The notes under the pieces: generated by a model
The model's input: the letters and a program-made list of their open reading frames with translations, nothing else
Databases searched by the model: none
What the model was told of the DNA's origin: nothing
NCBI RefSeq assembly: GCF_037042905.1
Contig: NC_087245.1
Coordinates: 7,393,501 to 7,457,500, forward strand
Reading direction: 5' to 3'
From: Lytechinus pictus
Taxonomy: Eukaryota > Echinodermata > Echinoidea > Temnopleuroida > Toxopneustidae
Length of the DNA: 64,000 nt
Program-made: the position numbers and the translations under genes
Shown here: positions 56,310 to 64,000 of the stretch, one piece after another
Layout of the letters: the number at the start of each line of letters is the position of its first letter
Numbering within the stretch: position 1 is the first letter of the stretch

Positions 56310-57748
56310 TTGCTACCTATGAACTCTTGAGTGGATTGAATGTATTTTAATTTATAACTGAATTTCACATTTACATGTAGTTTAGAGAGCCTCTCATTTT
56401 AAAATCTATTTACTATTTCAGTTCTTATAGATATCACCAAATACTTTAGCATAATTTATAAACACTAGATTTAGTCTAGATCGAATAAACACAGTTTCAT
56501 TTCATCTGATAATTACTAAGGATGCTGTTGGCTGTACTTTAATCAGTTCATGTAATCTTATTTGAAAGAAACAATTTCTATTTTTAATGTAATTAATCTC
56601 TTCCTTCATTAATTTCATGGAATGCATGAATATATTTCAATGTTTGGTTCAGTCAGTGTAAATGTAGGTGCTCAGAATAGAGTTGGGATAAGGCCATAAG
56701 GGAATTCCTTTTTTTAGATAAAATAACTTAAACAGTGTCGAGCAAAGTATTTATCCCTATATAGATCTACATTTCAATATTTTGTTTCATTAAGTTTACC
56801 CTAGTAGTCGCATGAGGTCACACGGGCCTAACTACAACTGGCAGGCCAAAGATATTCATTTGAGCCAACCCATTGCTCAATTTTGAAATTTGATATTGCT
56901 GATTGACAAAAATGAATAAATATGATTGACAATCTACATTAACACTGATTCTAGGGAGGGTACCTACTGAACTTCCTTTTTCCAAATTGGAAAGATATAT
57001 CACTACTTTGGAACTATTTTTTTACTGGCGGAAGAATTAGGGCCATATTACTCTCTCAACTGATGAATTTGATCCTGTCAGGTGTAGTCTTCATAAATGC
57101 TGATTTATTTTTAAAATGAGCCGGTCGAGGTACCCTTTTCTGGTCAGATATGGAATCTCAGACATACATCTATATCCTGTCCACTGGTAGTAAACATTCA
57201 ACCCTCGAATTTCCTCATTTTTAATGAATTCTTTTTAAGTGCCACTTTAACACACGAGTCTATGGGAAATGAATTAGGCCTGTGATACCATGAGAGAAAA
57301 GGCTGCTACTTAGTGTTCAAATGATAAGAAATCAATATTTTCTATTCACAGCTCTCCCAACACTGTCTATATCTTGTTCTATGCCTTTATCCTTTTGATT
57401 ATTGTAGGGAAGCCCTTTGTACCATTCAGTAGATCTATAAGACTTTCTTTCACTGGCTACCATCACTCTGAACCTCTTTTATTCAATGCCTGGCGGTCTG
57501 GATTCAGACATGACTCTAATAGATGGATTACTATACAGTCTAAGCATATATGGACATACTAACAGTCTATGCCCAGTTATAAATACACATTGTTGAACTA
57601 TTGAAGGGAATATTTTTCTCTGATAATATAATTTTTAAGGTGCCCCTTGTTCTGATTTCAGAAGAAGTGATAATTAACAAGCATTTCTACACTTTGAAGG
57701 GATAAACTGAAAGAGATGTTTACTTTTGCACAGCATCCTTATAAATAT
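56310..57748. other. Intron or intergenic DNA
   Basis: No supported exon. The acceptor-like TTTGATTATTGTAG ending at 57407 and the following open frame to about 57561 are noted under the candidate first exon. Confidence 0.4.
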
Positions 57749-57881
57749 GGGGCCTGTTTCATTAGACTTTGCCATTATTGTTACTACCATGTAAACCTTG
57801 ATTTTGATTGGCTGCTGAGCCCTGTTACCATGGCATTTGCCATGATGGTAAAGTTACTATAGTTGTATTGAAATGGGCCCC
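57749..57881. mobile_element. Palindromic MITE (GGGGCCTGTTTCAT), copy 2
   Basis: GGGGCCTGTTTCATTAGACT at the left, TGAAATGGGCCCC at the right, and internal TTGATTTTGATTGGCTGCTG match the 38839-39009 family. This copy is shorter (133 bp) and more decayed. Confidence 0.8.
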
Positions 57882-58333
57882 TGTTGTGATGACATTTTGG
57901 TTTATAAATCATAAGAATTTTGCTAAGTTTTGAATGCTTAGAATTGTAACACTTCAAAACGGATTTGCGTTACATTATGCAGTCTAAATTCATCAGTGTA
58001 ATGATCCAATGTCTACAAGTGCATTCTACAACATTTATGGTATTTTGAAGAAAAAAAATCTAACTGTTTTCCCTTTCTTTCTGTCAGGATTTGCCCTGCC
58101 ATATTTACATATTTGCTTTACATTCTGTTATGAAAACAAGATTCTTGTACACTTCTTGTTCAATGTAGGTGACACATAATCCATTAAAAGTGTTTTAATT
58201 CTTATTGTTAAACTTAAAGTCTTGAAGATGTAAAATCTACAGTAAATGTAACTTCTGATATGATATTGGCCTATATGTAATTGTTCTTTCATGTCAGTTC
58301 AAGAAGGCATTGTTTCTCTTCTCTCTGTCTCTA
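57882..58333. other. Intron or intergenic DNA
   Basis: Nothing recognised. Confidence 0.4.
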
Positions 58334-59200
58334 AGGCCGTGTTTATGCTTAGAACTACTTTTTAGGCCAGAATCAGCGTTTCCAAACGTGATTAGTCCAA
58401 AACACGGTTGCGTTCATGCTTACTTTCATTTAAACGCTGTTTCTATACGCCGATCGTAAACTCACAAAAAGGTGCATTTGTAAACGTCGTTTGACCAGAA
58501 TCAGGCTTTCTGGGGAAGTATAAACAGAACCATGATCGTAAACGTGTTTAAATGACGTCATTTGGTACATGCTTCCGGTGAGATAAAAATCCGCTGGCAA
58601 ATACAGTCGCATTGCTCCATGGTCGCATGTTACCTCCACGGAATTACCTCTCATCTCCCTTGTTACATTCGCATGTGTAGTACTATTACTATTATTACTC
58701 TTCCAATTTGTCATCACGATGAACGTTGAGGGATAAGGGATTTACACCAAAAAAAACCCTGGAACATGAGTTTTAATGAGGAGACATCGCCAGATGCCCC
58801 AGTAGCATAAACAAATAGATATTTCATTATTTTGTATACTTAATATTCTTTATTTGTTCATACTATTATCCTCACCATGGTGGAAATTATATGGCTATAT
58901 CAAGAAGCTCCATGCAATGACTAAAATATCGGAAATTGTTCGATGTTTATATAACAGTCAACGTACCTCCCCCATAACAATACTCAGAAAAAAAACTTTC
59001 GAAAAAGGGCGCGCCCAATTTGACCTCGCTTTCCTGCTCAACGAAAATTACGATGCGAAGCCAGCTGGAGATCGTGATTTCGCCTCTAAAAAGTTAAGCA
59101 CAAACAGCACTCCCAGAACCTTGTTTACGATCGGCGTTTTGAATCGACGTTTGAAAACGCTGATTCTGTCCTCGCAATGGAAGCATAAACACCCCTTAAG
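58334..59200. mobile_element. TIR element with GTGTTTATGCTT ends
   Basis: AAGGCCGTGTTTATGCTT at the left pairs with AAGCATAAACACCCCTT at the right. Inside, AGAATCAGCGTTTCCAAACG pairs with CGTTTGAAAACGCTGATTCT, and CGCCGATCGTAAAC with GTTTACGATCGGCG. It spans about 0.87 kb with no transposase. The open frames at 58430-58717 and 58854-59216 are not convincing genes. Confidence 0.8.
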
Positions 59201-62200
59201 ATACTTGTACTTGTGATACGAGTACTCTATTTCAGTGTAGATCACATGTTCCATAGGCCCTAATTCCATTTAAGACTAAATTGCTTTGTGGACCATTGAA
59301 ATTATCAGATGGTAGAAGTACTATTGCCTTGTGGCTAGGGTTTATTGTGAAGTATGTGAATCCTTTTTAATGAATTATAACCCAACTACCTGATGATTAA
59401 ATTGCAAACTTGCAAAAGTGGGAAGTCTGTGTTACCACAATATGGTCCCGAGCAATTAAACTAAGAAGATGCCTTTGAAATGCAATTCAGCAGGAGATTA
59501 AATGGGTTTTACCATTTATCATTTACCCATCAAAGCTCTACGTGTTCTTATGAATAAAAACTAACCATTGTATAGGAAGCCATATTTTATGCTGTGAGAC
59601 TTAATAGTGCTTGAAGATGCTGTTCCCTATCTTGCTCACATCATGTCAGTTTATTGTGCATGTGAAAAATATTAAAAAATTTGTGCAAGTTTAGAACTTA
59701 GGCATACATATTCCATGATTAATCGACTGCAAATGTAAGGCCTACATTTGATTTTAAATTGCTAAAGGCTTTATTGTATACACAGTAGTATACATGCTGT
59801 ATATAGGCCTACATGTACATGGTTAAAATATAATTAACATAGTCAGCTTCTGTAGTTTCATTGCCAAACTATACTGTATACTTGTATAACAAACAGAAAA
59901 TCAGTTCAGCATCACCTGTAAATTTAGAGGATAGTTTGTGTAATTTTTCATTTACTCTGTTCATAAAGATTTAAGATATTTAAGTACCGGTAATTTCATG
60001 TACACACATTATCAGGATGTACAGTACATGTGGTTTTTAACTTGCAATACATATATTTGCAAGTCCTAAATTGCATATGTGTTCTTTAAAAAAAAATGAC
60101 AGAAATGAAATTCCCATTGCAGAACAGAAATTTCTGCAAGCTTTCATTGGAGTTGGTTCTGGTGTGAACCGCAACCTTCCTGCAAAGCTCAAGAATGAAT
60201 TATTATTCTGCCTTTTCATTTGGTCAGTATGATTAATATCTCTATAATGAAAATTTGTAAGAGATAATAAATGGTGTGTGATAGAGATCAAAATGGATTG
60301 GACTTGTCAGATAGATGGGTACAGAGTGATCTACAGAAGAATGGCCTCATGATTACTGCAGTACATCATTGAGTATGGTATACAATCATTAATTCTTAGC
60401 TGGTTGAAAGTGGAAAAGGAATGACTGATTGTTATGCCAAAATAATGTATGTATGTACAGTGTAAATAATTGGCCATTTGATACCATTTTGCATGATACA
60501 TGTTCCTGTGTGTTATTCTCACTTCTTGCTACTTTTCAGGTTGAATGCTTCCAGAAGCAGTCTTGTTTCTCAAGCATGAATTAAGCATTTCTTTTCCTAC
60601 TTTTCCACTTGAGAGTGAAGTGGTTTACTGTATGGATTAATGTTGAAAGCATTGCTTGGCTTAGTTTATATAACAGGAGGGGTGGTGCCCCTTTTTGTAA
60701 TGTTTCTTTAGCTCAGTAGAGATACTTTAGTCTCTGACTATAACCAGAGATATTTTTTTGCAATCATGAAAATTACAGTCAGTTACATGTAGATTCCTTG
60801 TTTGCTGAACATGTACAACCTATTCGCATTACAGGGTATATTGTAAAGGTATTTGTTTATTCTCATGATTTTTTTAATATTATTTTTAATTTATTTATTT
60901 TATATGTATATAAAAAGTTAATATGATATTATATTATTGTTTTTTGTTTTTGTTTTGGGGGCATTGGGGTGAGTTACTAACATTGTAGTTGTCTTGATAA
61001 GCAATTTACTATAGTATGAAAGCCTTTTATAAAGTTGTATAGACATGGACAGTTAATTTTCTTAATAGGCCCATTTGTTTACTTGGTTGTTCCCTTGACA
61101 CAATAATACCTGTGAGAGTCTGGTGATGCCACTGTGATTTCAACCTATGTATAAATGGTGCTTGAACGGTTGATCAATGAGGACGTCTGTTCCTAGAATG
61201 AATATAAATCATTCTAATATAAAGAATGAATATAAATCAAGGGACCTCTGACTAATATTTGTATTGAAATGTGGCTAAATCAACAATGGAGATGACCTCT
61301 CACTGCTAGTATACATGTACATGTACACCATTATTCTCCTAAAAAATATGAATTGTCAGTAGCATGTTCCACTGTGCATGATTTACAGACAGTAGAAACT
61401 CAACTATTTCATTTCATTGTATTCACAACACTTTCCCTCAATCCCTCACCACTTAGATTGGGGATTAAACAGTGATATTTGTACAGCCTAAGCCTCGCCC
61501 TTGGTTCCTATGATTGTATAAAGACTGTATAAAGCGCTAAAGTCTGATAGAGAGGGGGATGTTGGTTTTTTTTGCTTGGAGTCGTTAAGAAGAAGAACTG
61601 ACACTGTGATTGAAAGACAGTCTATTTGCACAGGCTTGTAGTGAGTATGTTAAGCGAGGGTACCACTTATTAAATACAGTCTTCTAGGCGATTCAATTAG
61701 TCAGGTATATTCTGTATTAAACAAAAATGATAGAGGGAATGCTTTAAGAGTAGGTTTGAATTGATGCTTGTGAACACTTGTTTTGATCAGTTAATGTTTG
61801 TTTGATTGCATTGAAGTGCAGCAATTGCAGAGTCATCGATCTTTGACATCCAGCTATAGTTTATTGGTAGAACAGGTAAGAATCTGTTTGACTGAGTAAA
61901 TATGTGATTAACTGTTTTTTCTAGCAATATTAAAGATGTCTGGAAGTATATGATGTGAGCATGCCCTGTGTATGAATGACCAACCACTGGGTATTCATTC
62001 AATGCTTCGATATGACTGTAATATATAGTTGATTGATGCTAGTCCATGTGAACACTGATGGCCTACTTGTACATTGTACTTTGTACATTGAGTGGTTTGA
62101 CCTTATGCTCCTATTACCATGGTAACTGTATACTTTACAGTCCATTCAGTCTGCTTATCAAGTTGGTGATATTAGTAACCATGAAGTTGCCATGGAAATG

Positions 62201-63039
62201 CAATAAGCATCGCTTCTGGTGATTGCACCAAAGTGTCTTGGAACGTAGGACTTGAAAAGCAAGAAAGATATTAGTTTGCACATGTACAGTGTAGGCCTAT
62301 ATACATGTAAATCATGTTTTTTCTTGAAACCACATCATATCATGCTGATTATTGAAAGGGGGGGGGGAGACAGACTGACAGAAAGAGAAGGTGAAGGAGT
62401 GTGGGAAAGGCATTTCATCCATCTCCATGGTTCAATATCTATGTTCTTTATATTCAGAAGCTTGACAATAATCTGTATTTACATGTACAATGTAGTACAC
62501 AGTTTTAAAAAGTCTCTCTTCATCCATGGCAGGGATATGAGTCTGCAGAAAAATCATTGAAACAAGAATACATACATCACAGGTGTATGTAGTATGTACT
62601 CAGTGAATACCACTCTTGTGGGCATTCCTACTTTTTCACGTTTGGGAAAATAATAGTTGGTGGATCCTTGTAGATGATTCTGCTATATTTAACTTCTCTG
62701 GTAATGCCAATTCCTGTTTACTACACTACTACCACTCCCTCCCCATTCCCCCTCCCCAAGAATAAGGAAATGATGTAACTGGTACTGAATAGCACATTAT
62801 GAATAGATTGATATTTCTATAAAATGGTTAAAAGGATCAGATGCCAAACAAAATACCACCAGCATAGTTGGTTTTATTGTGAGAATGGAATAGCAGGATT
62901 ACCGTACTGTTTGCTGTAGAATGTCAAGTTCATTGTTGTTGGCAGATTTGATGTATCGGTACATACTGTATCTCTATTTGAAATCCATTCTTTTATTGGG
63001 AATGGGGATATGTACAACAGGAGTGTGTCAGTTCATGAG
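59201..63039. other. Intron or intergenic DNA
   Basis: AT-rich with TACATGTACATGTA runs (59810, 61313) and a short tandem GAATATAAATCA pair near 61198-61238. No exon is supported. Confidence 0.4.
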
Positions 63040-63122
63040 CTTTTTCTTGTTAATAATTTTGTATATTTTGTATTATGTATATTTTTAACCGAAAATGAAA
63101 TAAATGCGAATTGAATTGAATG
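63040..63122 (+). mobile_element. Possible LINE 3' tail
   Basis: GAAAATGAAATAAATGCGAA followed by TTGAATTGAATG looks like a polyadenylation signal plus a (TTGAA)-like tail of a 5'-truncated LINE. It matches in style the inverse piece at 18240-18410. Confidence 0.4.
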
Positions 63123-63805
63123 TACTGTATTTCATGTGATATGGTGTCATACCGGTAAATTAAAAATTTGTAATCATTATTTTGGGGATTTTCATCAAAT
63201 CTACACCAATATTTTTCTGTACCTTTTCTGCTTAAATTAAAGCCAACTTATCGTCTGGATGAAATATCCCTTAATATGATGTTTTCACCCTTCCTCCAAT
63301 TTGTGGTTTAGTGGCGTGTGAAGCAAGGCTGTGGTCTATCTATGTACAATCTGAGCTTGTTTCACTCACTGTTATGTGAATGGTGTTGATACCTTGATGT
63401 TATTGAGCAAATAGGTTTGGAATCTGACACAAATGATCCTTCTATTGATTTTTTCTTTTCTTCTCTTTTCTCTTTGTCTGTTACCCCTCTCAAGATCTAG
63501 CAATAAAATTTGTCTACAAGTACAACACATGTCATTGCTTATTTTGTAAGACATTGATCATTTAATGTTTGGCCAATCAGGTTCATAATACTACGTATAT
63601 CATGACCTTGCTTTGTACACTGGATATATGTGGACAATTAAGATTCAGGATCTTTCAATTGTATTGATTATATCATCAGTTGATTTGACAGACTCCTGTC
63701 ACCATAATGCCTATAAGCACTGCAGCCTTGTACACCATTCTTCAGGTTACATACAATGCAAATTCATGTTTGGAATTGGAAGGAGTTCACTTGAATGTTG
63801 AGGTT

Positions 63806-64000
63806 TAAAGATAAATTCCAGTTTTGGTAACGATCTCAAAATGACTTTTTACAGAATCTAATATAATGACCACCCAAGTGTCTGTTTGTATGAATAAAAA
63901 ATATGTGCCAAAGGATTCTGGAAGAAATTGTGTTATTGCTGAGAAATAAGCAAAATAAGCGCGGATTCGGTCACTTCCGTCGGGTCTTTATTCCAGCAAT
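63806..64000 (+). mobile_element. Dispersed ~190-bp repeat, copy 2 (cut by the window end)
   Basis: TTAAAGATAAATTCCAGTTT, GATCTCAAAATGACTTTTTA, AAGGATTCTGGAAGAAATTG and GCGCGGATTCGGTCACTTCC form the inverse of 56120-56309. The repeat continues past the window edge. Confidence 0.85.

Noticed and set aside
57408-57561. Second exon of the candidate gene (acceptor at 57407, 51 open codons in phase)
   Set aside because: Phase fits but no homology, no donor at its end and a stop closes it. Chance is a fair explanation.
1-64000. tRNA or rRNA genes
   Set aside because: No sequence with a convincing B-box plus foldable cloverleaf, and no rRNA core segment, was found by eye on either strand.

Overview
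The window is eukaryotic, AT-rich and almost gene-free. It looks like genomic DNA of a marine invertebrate deuterostome, most likely an echinoderm and probably a sea urchin. The basis is an animal-type hnRNP K exon with a spliced 5' UTR, CR1-type and L1/Tx1-type LINEs, dense palindromic MITEs of the 'AAGGACAAGTCCACCCC' and 'GGGGCCTGTTTCATAAAG' kinds, a GCTCGCGCTTCGCGCTCGC satellite and many TACATGTACATGTA runs. The species call is inference from repeat style.

Layout: 1-6.4 kb is gene-free, with one 9-bp-TSD MITE and a ~113-bp satellite. 6.4-15.2 kb is a nest of DNA transposons: a palindromic MITE was split by a hAT-like compound element, which took in a LINE tail and a second MITE, and that MITE took in a 5'-truncated L1/Tx1 LINE. 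An inverted copy of the compound element sits at 12.8-14.35 kb inside two further shells. 15.2-18.5 kb holds an element built of repeats of one 17-mer, a 230-bp palindromic MITE, a degenerate minisatellite and a ~115-bp tandem repeat. 19.47-20.17 kb is a hAT-type MITE. 20.6-24.7 kb is a CR1-like LINE with an intact 969-aa pol ORF and an ORF1 lacking its ATG, flanked by inverted repeats. 24.8-30.6 kb holds a THAP-like fragment, a ~1.3-kb TIR element carrying six copies of a 15-mer, and a hairpin MITE. 30.67-35.16 kb is a nested TIR element with a 12-bp TSD, including a 630-bp-arm inverted repeat.

The one confident cellular gene is hnRNP K (35298-36587, +): three KH domains and a Gly/Arg-rich linker in a single coding exon, with a 3' splice site just before the start codon. 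Its 3' UTR probably runs to about 38.5 kb. 38.8-51.7 kb is gene-free and repeat-bearing: a second copy of the 9-bp-TSD MITE, a LINE C-terminal fragment, and a mariner-like element that hosts AGGTCA-rich tandem repeats. 51.73-54.04 kb is a large diverged inverted duplication. About 115 bp beyond it is a candidate first coding exon (54159-54219, +) with signal-peptide-like sequence and a consensus splice donor. The rest to 64 kb reads as intron or intergenic DNA.

There is no operon-like organisation. What the window shows best is layered transposon insertion, in which TSDs and a paralogous empty site allow the order of events to be read.
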